From: Saccharina japonica
Lineage: Eukaryota > Sar > Phaeophyceae > Laminariales > Laminariaceae
Direction: 5' to 3'
Assembly (NCBI GenBank): GCA_008828725.1
Contig: MEHQ01000314.1
Span: 1 to 64,000, forward strand
DNA length: 64,000 nucleotides
The notes below the pieces were generated by a model. The model was not told the origin of the DNA. It worked only from the letters and a program-made list of their open reading frames with translations, and made no database searches. Positions 9,501-20,181 of the stretch are shown piece after piece. Numbering within the stretch: position 1 is the first letter of the stretch; each line of letters begins with the position of its first letter. A program made the position numbers and the translations under genes.

Positions 9501-11856
9501 CCTAGGAGCCGAGTGCCTTCATCAATGCCGATGGACGTGGTCGTGGCTTTCTCAGCTTGCTTGTCGGCATCGACGAAGGCGTTAAATGCTTTTTCGGAGC
9601 CGAACGTAGCGGAGGAGACCAACTTCCCTGAGTACTGTACGTACGATGCCATACCCCCGTTGTCAAACATATTTCTGGAGGCAAAGGCGGCGACGGTGTC
9701 CTCAGCGAAGCCCTTCTCCAGCAAAAAGTCAGATGAGCTGATGCTGCCTGACCCATCAAGAACCAGGGCGAGGTTCACCTTCGAGGGCAGAAGCACACGC
9801 ATGTATCCCAATCAGTTTATCGTTGCTGTGTAGGTCGTTCCGTTTCTGTACATATCATATGTGTGTGGGTTCTGCAGTACATTACATGGTCGGCAAACAC
9901 TGCAATAGTAGTGGCATTTACAATAGATGTGAAAATCGTAGTGTAGCTATAACCGTTGTCTACGTAGTAGTACTCTATCACTGTAGTACGTACAGTTGTG
10001 GTGGCAGTACTGCAGTAGTAGCAGCACCGCATAAGTTGAGCTGCAGTAGTGATGCTGTAGCAGTGGTTCAACGTAAGCATATTTGTTGTAGTGGCTGAAG
10101 TAGCCATCATAGAGAGTGTAAACCTGTACCAGGTACCGTTGTAGAAATTGTGGTAGTAGTACTTGAAGGAATGCAGCATAGTAGGAGTTGTTGTGTACGT
10201 AGTACTGGCATCAGTCCTATGGCACTCCTATAGTGGTGGCGACGTATGTAGTAGTAATCGCAATATAAGTAGTCGTAGTAGTAATAGTAGTAGTCAGAGT
10301 AGTAGTACGGTAGTAGTAGTAATTGTAGTATAGTACAGTACGGATGTAGCAGCGGTTTCGTTAGTATCTGTACAGTACCGTAGTTCATAAACCTAGGTTG
10401 AACACGTAAAAAAACGTACGGGCCACTTCAAATTTAAGGATCGGAAGGTGCCTGTTTTTCCCCCCCGATAAATTCGCCGCTGTCTGTTCGAGTTAGACTC
10501 CCAAATTATGCACACAGCCTATATGGGTCCTTGCCAAATATTCCCGAACGATAAGTTGAAGACGAAAGGGGGGGGCGGGAGTCCGCGTTTACATCTTTGG
10601 GCCTCCGACGTGGCGACTGTAGAAAACAGAATTTTGAGATAGCAATCGTTTACTAGCATTGCGGGCGCACAGCAGTACGGGCACAATTATGACTCTGTCC
10701 GCACCCTACGACTCTTTGCATCTTAACTCGGACACCACTTCGATTTCCCCCCTTATCTCGCCGTTGCTGTTGCCGTAGTCGTCATTTATTATTGTCGACG
10801 TTTCACTCTGAACTCCGAAGAGGGCCAAGTCAAACTTCGGCAAGGGCATACACAACAGGTTTGGAAAACATCGGGAAACGAAGCGCGAAAAACTGCTTTT
10901 GCTTTAGGAAGATATGTACATGGTATAACTTGTTGCCTTAACGTTTCCTGCTGCCACTGTGTAGTGGCATCTATGTTTAGTGTAAAATATTTTCCGAAAT
11001 TGACGATTCACATTCCAATTCGCTAATTGGTGCGTGTGAGGGTATTACCTGCTGAGCTATATGGGTAAAATATCGATCGATTACCCAGCCCAGGGTAACC
11101 CTTATACCACTCTCCCCCCCTCAGAACGGCAGGATATTTGGGACGTCGGTATCGTATACGGCCGTACGTTCACCTACCCGCTTCGTTTCAATATCTGGGG
11201 TACGATTATCTCTCAACCATTCTATAGCCCGAAGGCACCACACCACATGCGCCAAAGGCTGGCGCGTACACATGCCGTGGCGTACCTGGGGACGGCTGGT
11301 CTAGAAATAAATAGGATAATATGAAACATACTTTTACTTTCCTACGAAAAAACAATCTCTTGTCGACCTTTTCAAGGACTGTGGTTGGTCCGGATCCATA
11401 TCGGCCTCCATCACCAGCCCTAGCTCTTGCTTTTGGCCTAGGTCCTTAACAAAAATACAACGCTATGCCACACTCTTTCTCTGTTCACGAAGGTGGATAT
11501 GACACTAAATACGAGGCGTTCGAGGAGACATTGCGAACGGCATCCGTTCGTAACGGGTGCACTTTTGGCCCCTAGGCTTGAACCAGCTCGTACACAAAAA
11601 CCGGGTTCTGGTTCAACAGCAAGGCGGACTTTGTCTGTAGAGTAGCTGCTACTGATCACACTTGAGGCTACACCCAGACACTCACCGTATTGGCAGCGAT
11701 CGTCGTTTCTCCTTCAAGAGTAAACGACAAGGTAGCATCGTCGCACGGGCACGATGAGAGCTTCGTGGAGTTGAGCTGAACGCATGATTGACCCATCACA
11801 CTGGCCACGGTGAGCACGCTCAGCATACCCACCAGCTTCATCTTGGACATCGCCAT
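6362..11856 (-). CDS. Secreted VWA-WSC domain protein, copy A (six exons, complete)
   Basis: Exons on the minus strand are 11856-11686, 9778-9373, 8770-8684, 7663-7134, 6939-6879 and 6504-6362 (stop TAA 6364-6362). Every intron is GT-AG, phases match at each join, and the sum is 1398 nt, or 465 residues. Order: signal peptide (about 1-22), short cysteine-containing segment, VWA domain (58-221) with metal-site residues D65-G-S-G-S69, T136-T138 and D164, a beta-rich region of unknown family (about 223-324), Pro/Thr linker (325-359) and a WSC domain (372-458) with C375, C400, C404, C420 and C422. VWA domains bind proteins and WSC domains bind glycans, so an extracellular-matrix or cell-wall adhesion role is plausible but inferred. 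The same splice sites recur in copies B and C, which strongly supports the model. The promoter was not identified. Confidence 0.8.
6879..6939 (-). CDS. Copy A exon 5: WSC domain centre
   Basis: This 61-nt exon runs from TTACTCAG|GTG to TCAG|GTGGGT, phase 0 to phase 1. It encodes V-C-S-D-F-C, then W-E-Y-F-A and G-S-G, matching the C-x3-C and aromatic-G core of WSC domains. The exon has exactly 61 nt in copies A, B and C. Confidence 0.78.
7134..7663 (-). CDS. Copy A exon 4: beta-rich region, Pro/Thr linker, start of WSC
   Basis: The exon runs from TTTTCAG|CG to GCGCAG|GTAAGA (530 nt). It encodes the end of the VWA helix, then about 100 residues rich in alternating hydrophobic positions with two cysteines (family not recognised), then a linker with repeated P-T-P-A, then D-Y-L-G-C-Y, the start of a WSC domain, ending M-T-A-Q. 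The linker is longer in copy A than in copy B (exon 506 nt), mainly through repeat-number change in the P-A-P-T repeats. Confidence 0.8.
8684..8770 (-). CDS. Copy A exon 3: end of VWA domain
   Basis: This 87-nt exon lies between ...GCGTAG|GC and AAAG|GTAAGT and is phase 1 on both sides. It encodes H-V-F-E-V-A-N-F-D-L-L-K, the classic last strand and helix of a VWA domain, preceded by E-L-L-A-I. Without it the VWA domain would be incomplete. Copy B has an exon of the same length at 37233-37319. A 106-codon open frame on the opposite strand (8586-8906) overlaps it and is a shadow. Confidence 0.8.
9373..9778 (-). CDS. Copy A exon 2: main part of VWA domain
   Basis: The acceptor follows a pyrimidine-rich tract (CTTCTGCCCTCGAAG|GTG) and the donor is GTAG|GTGGGT. 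The exon is 406 nt long and ends in phase 1. It encodes the first VWA strand with the D-G-S-G-S metal motif, the T-T-T-S-I-G-I-D-E-G stretch and V-I-T-D-G, so all MIDAS positions are present. An ATG 24 nt before the acceptor is kept in both copies but lies within the apparent pyrimidine tract; I treat it as intronic. Confidence 0.8.
9950..10395. repeat. Imperfect GTA/TAG trinucleotide tract in intron 1, copy A
   Basis: The stretch is rich in GTAGTAGTA-like triplets with interruptions, densest at 10250-10330. It corresponds to the inverted CTA-rich tract at 18480-18890 in copy C, and partly to 40170-40450 and 40890-40990 in copy B. Open frames through it encode Tyr or Thr runs and are not genes. 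Confidence 0.7.
10931..11685. other. Unique part of intron 1, copy A
   Basis: This part lies between the end of duplication block A and exon 1. It does not align with block B. No gene, repeat or motif was recognised. Confidence 0.45.
11686..11856 (-). CDS. Copy A exon 1: signal peptide
   Basis: The exon starts at ATG 11856-11854 (context acaATGGCG) and ends at the donor ACG|GTGAGT. It encodes 57 residues: a short basic start, a hydrophobic stretch (about residues 7-21), a likely cleavage near G22-Q23, then a Cys-x-Cys segment followed by D-D-A-T-L-S-F. Ending in phase 0, it joins the VWA exon so that residues T-V-N-L-A-L-V-L-D run on smoothly. Its mutated counterpart in copy C is at 17600-17746. 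No counterpart was found for copy B. Confidence 0.75.
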
Positions 11857-13389
11857 TGTGCTTCACGGCACAAGTCCTGGTTGGTGTGAAAGGAAACCAT
11901 GTTAGTATATTGTATTTGGTACGATATAGTTGACTGGATGTTTGCAGGTGAGCTCGGTTGACAAGGACATAAATCCAACTCACATTGTTTTGAGCAACAC
12001 CGATATTTTATTTGACAGTAATCAGTATGCACATATGACACCCGACAGCTAGAAAATCGACAACTTGTCACCATTTGCGTTCGGATCCTTTCGCAACGAA
12101 CCAAAGTTCCTTTTTCGAGTCTCCATCGATCCCTAAACAGACTGCGACGAAGGGGGTGCATATGTTTGTCCACAGCAAGGACGCCTGAGAGAAAACCAAG
12201 AACAACATACAGCAGACCGGGCCCTGCAATGCAATCCTTTCATCTACACAACTGTAGATTAAGGTACTGGTGTTATTATGCAGATGGCAGCAGACCCTAC
12301 AGATTGCGGCGCGGTCTACAGCACATGGTACCGTAAGTATCTTTGATAGAGTTCCTCCAAGGAGCTCCAGCGCTCTATTTTCAAAGTAACTTCTAAGCTC
12401 TACACGCACCAGTGAGTTTAACTATACACATACATACAGGGTTTCTTGTACCGGTTGTGTATCAACAGAATAACGCTGGACTTCGCACACAGCACACCAG
12501 AGCCCTCAATATTATCTTGGGGCTTACCTGGGAGCAAAGGGAGAGGAGGCTGACCGGTGGTGGCCGAGGAGAAGCTGGGGAAGTGAGAGAGTGAGGGCGT
12601 GGTGTGTTCCCAACTACTACTGCAGGTGAGCCCACTCACCTCGTCTGCAGAAACACAATTCATCAGGCTGTCTACAAGAACTTTCAAATAAGAGTAAGCG
12701 TAGTGCGAGCCGGACGTTGGGGGTATAGGCGTACCGTGTAAAGACGAAGGGATCGACGGACAACACGAATCCACGCCAGTCCTCGCACGTTCATGGCCTG
12801 CCCGTCAGGGGCGTTGCTAGTGCTGTGAATCTCAACATATCCATTCAATCAAATAGCTGCGCAATCCGATTCAGCATAATAATATACATCGGACTACGGC
12901 GAACCGCGGCCGCAGCAGTACGCGGGAATTCACAACTAATAGTATCGTATGATCTGTGGTATCCTCGCCGTACACCAGTATGATAGCGATGTTTATGGTT
13001 GTGCTTTTCGTGTCGTACGGGCATAGTACCGGTAGTAGTCTTCTATGCATATATACAGGATACGAGTATGCGAATTTCGTTACACTTCAAATCTACTTTT
13101 ATATACGTATGAGTATACTATGTAGGAATGTGAATCTCCTACTTCAGGTGAATATATTCTGCTGCCGTTGTTGTTGCTGCTGCTGCTATCCGAAGTGTTC
13201 AACAGCAGTACATACCGTTAATATGTTTTGGAGGTAAAGTATTGATTTCTCCTGCAGTGGGAATGGAAATCAAGGTGAGCATTTGTTGCTTTAGGATTTG
13301 CTACGTAGGCCGGTCGTCGTGGCACATCTTTACGTATGAGGGGTGTCGATCTTTCCATGAAGAAGGGGAACATATAACCTAGGTTTGAT

Positions 13390-13990
13390 TGCAAGGCACA
13401 ACTACATGCCACCCTTCCAGCTTGGATTGGTGAAACGTCGGCGAGGAGTCGGTAAAGCCATTCATTTTGGGGTACCGCATTAATATTGGTATAAGTTTGA
13501 CAAGTATTCAGGGATGATTGATAATTGTGATGTGTGTATGCAAATTGTATGATCAAAGCAAGAGCTGCGCAATGCCAGATGGCAAAAGGAACAATAATAA
13601 TATGATATGTAGTGGTACCGACACAAACGAACGTACGCTACTGCTGTACTTGAAATAAATATAAGCAACACCTCGGCTGTGATATCGAAACGTTTCTCAA
13701 CACTCACCTTTGCAAAGTTGATGTGATCGATCGCGCGTTCTACGGGGCGAGTACGTTCTACAGCAGTGGTCTACACATTTGTAGTACGAAGAGATTTTAT
13801 TGAAAAGCACAAGCAAATGTCACACTTTCAGATGCGATTGGTGAAACGTCGCTGAGGAGTGAGTAAAGGCATTCATTAGGGTACTGCCTTATTGTAATAT
13901 GTTTGACGAGTATTCAGGGAATGGTATGATTGTAATACATTATGCACATCGTCAGATGGCAAAGGGAGTAATAACACATTAACTTGTGTA
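13390..13990. repeat. Diverged tandem duplication, period about 400 bp
   Basis: The stretches 13405-13625 and 13800-13985 share blocks such as ATTGGTGAAACGTCG, GTATTCAGGGA and CAGATGGCAAA in the same order. A third, shorter relative sits at 19320-19450 (sharing TATTCAGGGATGATTG and AAGAGCTGC). All are non-coding as far as I can see. Confidence 0.65.
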
Positions 13991-16079
13991 CGAAAACAAT
14001 TCACTACCTAGACCCTAAGCTGTAATAGGCTATGCCTACTGCCTCCTTCGTGTTAGGGTATACACCCCTGAAGATGTTGTATTTCAGCAGAGATCTAGCC
14101 CAGGCACCATGGTACGTATTGGAAGGTATCTCAATTGAGGTCAACGACTAGTGTATACATCGTATAGAGAGTGTGGATGTATTGTGCTCGACAATACATA
14201 CCTGAACATTTCACCGTAAAGTATTAGTCTGCACTGCTATGGGCAATCGCCTGCACAAACCAAGAAACCCTTACAACACCCTCCCTCCATGAAACGGCGG
14301 GGTGCCCAGGTCCAGATCATATACATATACGAGGTATATACATATATACATAAGTATACATTTAATGATCGTCGTGTGACCAACACACGCGGTTCAAACA
14401 TTCCGGAGATCTCATGTTTGTCCCGACGACGTTATTTTTTTGGGTACTACAGTAGTGTGTTTGGCTACGTGTACTGGAAAGAGGTCATGGGTATGGTTGG
14501 GCGGGTCACGTTCAGGTCCACTAGGCCGGGCCACTACGCTATATATTTGTAGTCTAGTACGGAAAGCCACCAAATAAATGCCTTTCGTGAATAGATAAGA
14601 GAGAGGAGAGAGAGGAGGGGAGACACGGGAGACAAGAAAATACGAAGAGCACTGAGGGTACTCGATGTTCTATACCTGGTACCTGATACGTTTGTTGGTT
14701 TGCTGGGGTGTATTCAGTTGGCATAAACACTCCGCTCTCCCTTCCTCCCCTCTCTTCCTCTCTCTCTGGGTGTTGTTCTCCTCTTTTTTGACAGGCGTAC
14801 GTGTATTATTGTTCCTGTTGCAGATACCTGGTGTACGATAGGGAGTTGGGGTGTATCCTATTACAGCTCATCGTCTGTATTGCTATGTTGCCATGTTGTC
14901 AACTCGGATGTCTTTCCTGCTTTCTTTGTTGTTCACTTGAAAAGTTTTGGAGGTATTTTTTTTTTGTGCCCGCGGAAAGAACCCCGCCACCCCCCCGGTG
15001 GTTGCCATTTTTCACGCGTTCCATCCATTCGCCTGTTTCCTGTGTGTGCGCTTTAAACATGTGCAATTTCTCGGGTTTTTGGATTGAGCACGTTTTCTTC
15101 CCTTCCGCTCATTGCATGTTTGGTCTATTTCTCTGCGCTGAGTACCTGCTGAGTGATACCGGTTGGATTTAGCGTGCCATCGTTTTTTGTTTCGTTTGCT
15201 GTTCTTGTTTTATAGTGTCATTCGCCTCTGTTTTATTATGTTAGAGTCCCCAAGGGCAGGAGCGATGGAGTAACAGTAAATATGAAGTACGTGATACGCC
15301 AGAACGATTCGTAGTGCACATGCACGAACACGAACAACTTGAACAACGTCACATCATCGCCACACGTCGCGTGTACTTTGCTTGACTTCTTGTTGATTTT
15401 ATCTGTGTAGAAAATCGCGATCACCCCCGGTCAATACAGTTTTAGACCGCGATTGTTCTGGGAAATGGAGCGAAAATGCGTATTGCGAGGGGTTCCGTCG
15501 GCGCCTCCAGCGCGGTACCCTTACGAGCCGGAGGGGCGCTATTGGCCGAGCTGCGCTCGGCGTTACGCGCTTCGCTCGGCGAGTATACTGCTGCAGTCCA
15601 GTATACTAGCAAAATGTTGACGTCACGAAATCACATCGCGAGACGTTCTTGGCTGCCTACGACTACTGCACCCTCACGCACCCAACCATGAGCGTGGCCC
15701 CCATGGAATATGGCTGCTCGTGAGACGATGTATGTAGCTGTCCTCGAGTGAAGTGCAAACGATCAATTGGGCGTTGATTTTTACGCTCGTCTTGTGTCTC
15801 CCGAATTTCGTTGTATTTTCGACCATTGAAGCACCCTAACGTTGAGGTGTAAACCTCCGTTATGAACACGCGGGCGAGCCTTCTAGAGTGTGTCGCCATC
15901 TCCTGAAGATGAGACAGTAACACTACACCAGATGATTATATAACACCTGTCCTCTGCCAAGAAACGACCCTGCCGAAGTTATCAAAGGCATGGTGTTGAA
16001 ACGGGGGCGAGCTTTCCTGTTCTGATATACACTATAGATTAGAGTTAGCGGGGAATCCGGAGAAGGGGGGCCGGGAGAG

Positions 16080-16170
16080 GACTGGTGCTACGGTAGGGGG
16101 GGTAGCCTGGTTTTCACTACAACGTTTACTCCACTCGGGCGAGTGACTCTGTACCTCACTCAAAACTAGA
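16080..16170. mobile_element. Stub of the GACTGGTGCTACGG inverted-repeat element
   Basis: The sequence begins GACTGGTGCTACGGTAGG and continues with ACTCGGGCGAGTGACT, matching the left end of the complete element at 27062-27329. The right terminal repeat is missing, so this is a truncated copy. Confidence 0.65.
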
Positions 16171-18024
16171 CGCAGGAATGACTTGTTGTCGCAGAGTAGC
16201 AAGCATACCATGGTGATGCATATCTCACAAACGTAAAGCGCTAAGATGATAAAAAAAAAACGAGGAGAAATATTGCATTAAAAAAGGACCCCCTTACCGG
16301 AGCACCACATAGAAATCTTGCGTGGCCTTAAATGAGCCAGCTCCGGTATGTTTGTGTGATATAAAACTAGTGAAGCGAGCTGATCATAACCGGTGAGAAG
16401 TGTCATGAATAAACTTCACAACATTGATAACTGAGTTTTCTTCGATTCCGATGCTGTTAAAACGTGCGATCGAATGGGATGAATCGGCTGTGATTTGGAG
16501 TCCAATGTATAAAATGAGCAAAACTGCGTGGCTACAGTTTTTTATCGAATGAATCTGCTTCGATCCACAACTGTATGAATACCTAACCTTCGCAGCGGTC
16601 ATGAATGTGAGAGTGCTGCCGTGGACACGTCCCGCCCGCCGACCCCTTCCTCGATACACCGTACCCCTATACCCCCCAACGTTCGACTCTTACATCACGT
16701 ACGTGCGCTTCTTTGGAACTTCCTTCTGGCAAGTTGTTTGTCCATGAACGAGCCGAGCGGGCGTATGCACGTAGTTGGGAATGAACCACGCCCCTACTCT
16801 GTCACTTTCCTATCGTCGCATCTGCCACCCCTGGCCAGCCTCTCCTCACGTTACTCCCAGGTATGTCGAAGGGGGTTATTGAAGGCTCTGGTGTGATGCG
16901 TAAGAGCCCCAACGTTATGTTCTTGATACATACTGGTACCCGGTACTAAAGATCCATGCGTATTTGTCGGAGACCTCATCGTTGCGTGTACAGCTGCGGA
17001 GAGGCTTTGAAACAGAACGCTGGAGCTCCACGAAGGAGCTCTACAGAAGATATGTAGGCATATATATATATACACAGGAGAAGAGGTCAATAGCTTGTGG
17101 ATGGATATGTAAGCAGTAGAGTTTGCTGCAGTCTGCAGAAGAACGACAGTAGCTCGTCTACTGCAGTGTGCTGATGAAAGGGCCACAGGTCTGGATTAGC
17201 TGTGTAATGTTCCTCGATCTCTTTCGAGTGTCCTCGCTGCGGACAAACAGACGCACCGCTTTTGTCGATCGATAAAGACTCGATAATAGGAGAGATAGTC
17301 CATCACGACAATATCACAAACATTGCACAGGTAGTGGGTTTAAAACATCGTACTTCGCATATAAGTACGAGGACCCCGAGGTTGAAAAAAAAAACACCGT
17401 GGGACGTATGTTGCATACATGCCAGTATCATATCGATATATCGATGGTGCTCGAATATATCTGACTTGACTTTATGCCCTTGTCAACGAAGCTCTCATGT
17501 AAGCTCTCTTATGAACGCACAGTCAACAAACTATCTTGACCCCTACAGAACACCCGTGGTTTCCGTCTGTAACAAACAGGACTACTGCTGTGAATCGCGA
17601 TGGCGATGTCCAAGATTAAGCTGGTGGAAATTTAGAGCGTGCTCACTGTGGTTCAGCTCAACAGCATGATGCGCTCGTCGTGCCCGTGCGACGACGCCAC
17701 CTCGACTTTCACTCTAGAAGGAGAGACGACGATCGCGGGCAGTACGACAAGTGATGTCCGCCTGTTATAGCGCTCCATAGAGAGATACTAGAACAACCGG
17801 TACAACGTTTTCAGGCACGAGCCTATTCAAGCTGAACGCCCGAGAATGTAACTGTCTATTCGTTGAAACCAAAGCCAAATGTCGCGTATTTGGTGTCGTA
17901 CTCAACTCCGTGAACAGTGATAGACGAGGACACAGCCGTTTTGGTGTGGTGAGAAAGTACTAATAGGTATTAGGGCTGGCACTGGAGGCGATCATATGTT
18001 TCGGCCAACAACAGTTCTTCAACA

Positions 18025-18324
18025 ATGTCAACAATTTCAGGCGTTTCGGTAGGAATGTGTTTCTTGTGTTATTTTGCTACAACAACAGCCCAGCAACTGC
18101 AAAAAGGCATGCCTGTAAAACAACTTTCAGGCGTAACTGTTGGAAGCATTGACTACGTAGGATTAACATGTAGTCACATTTCATTTCAAAACCAATCAAT
18201 GCCACAAACGGCACTCACTGCAGGAGTAATGTGGTATGCCCTTGCCGAAGTTTTGCTTAATACTTCTTTTTTTACCTCTTGCTCTCATGTTTATCATTCG
18301 GGATTTTGCTGCAAGCTCATGTAG
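18025..18324 (+). CDS. Hypothetical 99-residue protein inside intron 1 of copy C
   Basis: The open frame starts ATGTCAACA and ends TAG. It has a hydrophobic start (residues 7-18, followed by A-Q-Q), resembling a signal peptide, and nine cysteines. A sequence like TTTCAGGCGT occurs twice (18039 and 18126), suggesting an internal duplication. I do not recognise the family, and no homologue is visible in copy A. It could be a small secreted protein, an exon or chance. Confidence 0.25.
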   Translation: MSTISGVSVGMCFLCYFATTTAQQLQKGMPVKQLSGVTVGSIDYVGLTCSHISFQNQSMPQTALTAGVMWYALAEVLLNTSFFTSCSHVYHSGFCCKLM

Positions 18325-18483
18325 GGCGTGCGCATGACTCGGCGGTCTGACTTGATCAACCCCCGGCGACTTTGACCGGTGAAGAATTTGCGGATTTCGA
18401 TTGTTTAAGTTGAACCGACCTGCACACGGTATGTTTACGTGTTCAAGGTATTATTATAGTTTTTTCTCCCCACGACTGCTTTA

Positions 18484-18890
<407 letters not shown>

Positions 18891-18914
18891 CAACGAACAC
18901 TTTCTTGAAATTAC

Positions 18915-19115
18915 AGGGGTCCGCATGAAAGTTAGACCTGCTTTTTTTCAATTCAGCCGATACCTTTATTGAAAGAACGAAGACGACAAACGTGAATTTT
19001 CATTTTTACTCACGGCACCGTTGGACACAAACGGCGTGTGATTTGTTGTCTTCGTTCTTTAAGTAAAAGTATCGGTATAATTGAAAAAACAGGTCTAACT
19101 TTCATGCGGACCCCT
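18915..19115. mobile_element. Small inverted-repeat element (201 bp), relative of the fold-back element
   Basis: The ends are AGGGGTCCGCATGAAAGTTA and its complement (ending at 19115), with TA dinucleotides close outside each end. The interior (GAATTTTCATTTTTACTCAC, then GTTGGACACAAACGGCGTGT) resembles the arm of the 790-bp fold-back element. The two families therefore share an interior but have different tips. No coding capacity. Confidence 0.7.
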
Positions 19116-19559
19116 ATATTACTACCTGTAGACGTATCCAAGTCTAGGGGATATGAGGCAGGTGGAATTTCCCCTCCAGGGTTGTATATGTATCACACGT
19201 TTTTTATTGTGGGTAGTGCGGTAGAAAACTCAAACTGAACCTCTGCAGTCGCGTATTTCATCGACAATTCGTCACAGGAAGGGACCGGTGTGGACCACCA
19301 CATTAAACGTGGACTACCAATGCCTGTATGCGTCAGCCAATGATACTTGTACCATTCGTGAAAGTTTGCCCAATATTCAGGGATGATTGGCATATATATG
19401 TGAAAGCTAAGATTGACGTAAGAGCTGCACATGAGACATGTATGAAAGAAAAAATACTGCGGTATTGAAAATTCTATTCCGAAATGAGTGCCTATCGAGT
19501 ATATACCAACGTCGGATATGGCGGTAGTATCGGGATCTTTTGCACGCACGACTTATAAT

Positions 19560-20118
19560 ATCGACCCGGTGGGATTCCCGACCGAGTCGATATTTTAGTG
19601 GTATTTTTCGTGGAAAAAGCGTGCGACGTGTTTCCTGTTTCGGTAGCAAGAGCCGACGAGTCCGGTGTTTGCGCGATGCTTGCTAGTTCGGCAGGCTTAT
19701 TCCGCGTCCAACGCCGGAGACAATAAGGTGGAGCTTCTTCGCCTATTGACCAAGAAGAGTGGCGGCACGCTGTTGACCCCTCACCTCTTCCGTGTTTCTA
19801 ACGTCCGCAAATATTGCTCGGCCGTCCATCGCCAGAGTGGCGCATGTCAACAGCTGTAGTGCTCGCACCGCACCCTGCATTTCTTCGCTTTCGCCTTGTC
19901 ACGACGGGGTATTTCCCGCGTGGCGGCGAAGTGGGCTTTGCGTCTTTCGCGGGCATGCTGTAAAAGGTGCCCGAGGCGCTCTCGCCCTGAGGCTTGCGCG
20001 TGGCGGATACCAAATCCGTGGGGGACCCAGGCGCTGTTGTGGGCCGGTCTACCGAGAATAGCAGCAGCAGCAGCAGCCGCGCCCTCAAGCCCAGGTCGTG
20101 TGCTGTATGCCGTGTGCC
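19560..20118. other. GC-rich patch without a supported gene
   Basis: The base composition is clearly richer in G+C than the surroundings and there is a short GCA run (about 20060-20079). Several overlapping frames are open on both strands, none with a recognisable domain. Nothing corresponds to it in copies A or B. It could be the 5' region of the J-domain-like reading frame that follows. Confidence 0.35.
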
Positions 20119-20181
20119 ATGGAGGACTTGTACGGGCTGCTGGGGCTGGACTGTCGAAACAAAACTACATCGTCAACTAAA
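20119..20181 (+). CDS. Possible first exon or fragment of a DnaJ-type protein
   Basis: After GTGCC, ATG begins a frame reading M-E-D-L-Y-G-L-L-G-L-D, which matches the usual start of a J-domain, then C-R-N-K-T-T-S-S-T-K directly before GTATAT, a possible splice donor. No continuation with the H-P-D loop was found before copy C resumes at 20350, so this is either an isolated first exon or a captured gene fragment. A chance match of about eleven residues cannot be excluded. Confidence 0.3.

Larger units (their letters stand above)
940..10930. repeat. Direct-duplication block A (partner of 29725-41565)
   Basis: This block can be aligned by eye, in the same orientation and order, with 29725-41565. 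Matching landmarks include the left edge (952 with 29731), the WSC-like arrays (4690 with 33280), all five downstream exons of the VWA-WSC gene, and a right edge at about 10930 with 41563. The offset stays near 28.6 kb and changes only at insertions. The right edge falls inside intron 1 of the gene, which explains why copy B lacks exon 1. Identity was not calculated. Confidence 0.85.
4200..12860. repeat. Left arm of large inverted repeat (A arm)
   Basis: Read on the minus strand, this segment matches the plus strand of about 16380-25650. Landmarks in order are the stretch upstream of exon 1 (12420-12780 with 16620-16900), exon 1 (11686-11856 with 17600-17746), the trinucleotide-rich intron (9950-10390 with 18480-18890), exon 4, exon 5, exon 6 and the four WSC-like units. 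The arms differ by deletions and insertions but keep order. The far edge near 4200/25650 is approximate. Confidence 0.75.
12861..16379. other. Spacer between the inverted-repeat arms
   Basis: No convincing gene was found. The spacer holds a diverged tandem duplication (13390-13625 and 13790-13990), a GC-rich patch near 15476-15690, a purine-rich patch near 14600 with a CT-rich patch near 14750, and a stub of an inverted-repeat element at 16080. The 123-codon frame at 14801-15172 is cysteine-rich in an irregular way and has no recognisable domain, so I do not call it. Confidence 0.45.

Noticed and set aside
9779-9802. ATG just before exon 2 as the start of a gene without signal peptide (copy A)
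   Set aside because: A complete in-phase exon 1 with donor exists upstream, and the ATG overlaps the pyrimidine tract of the acceptor. It remains an option only for copy B.
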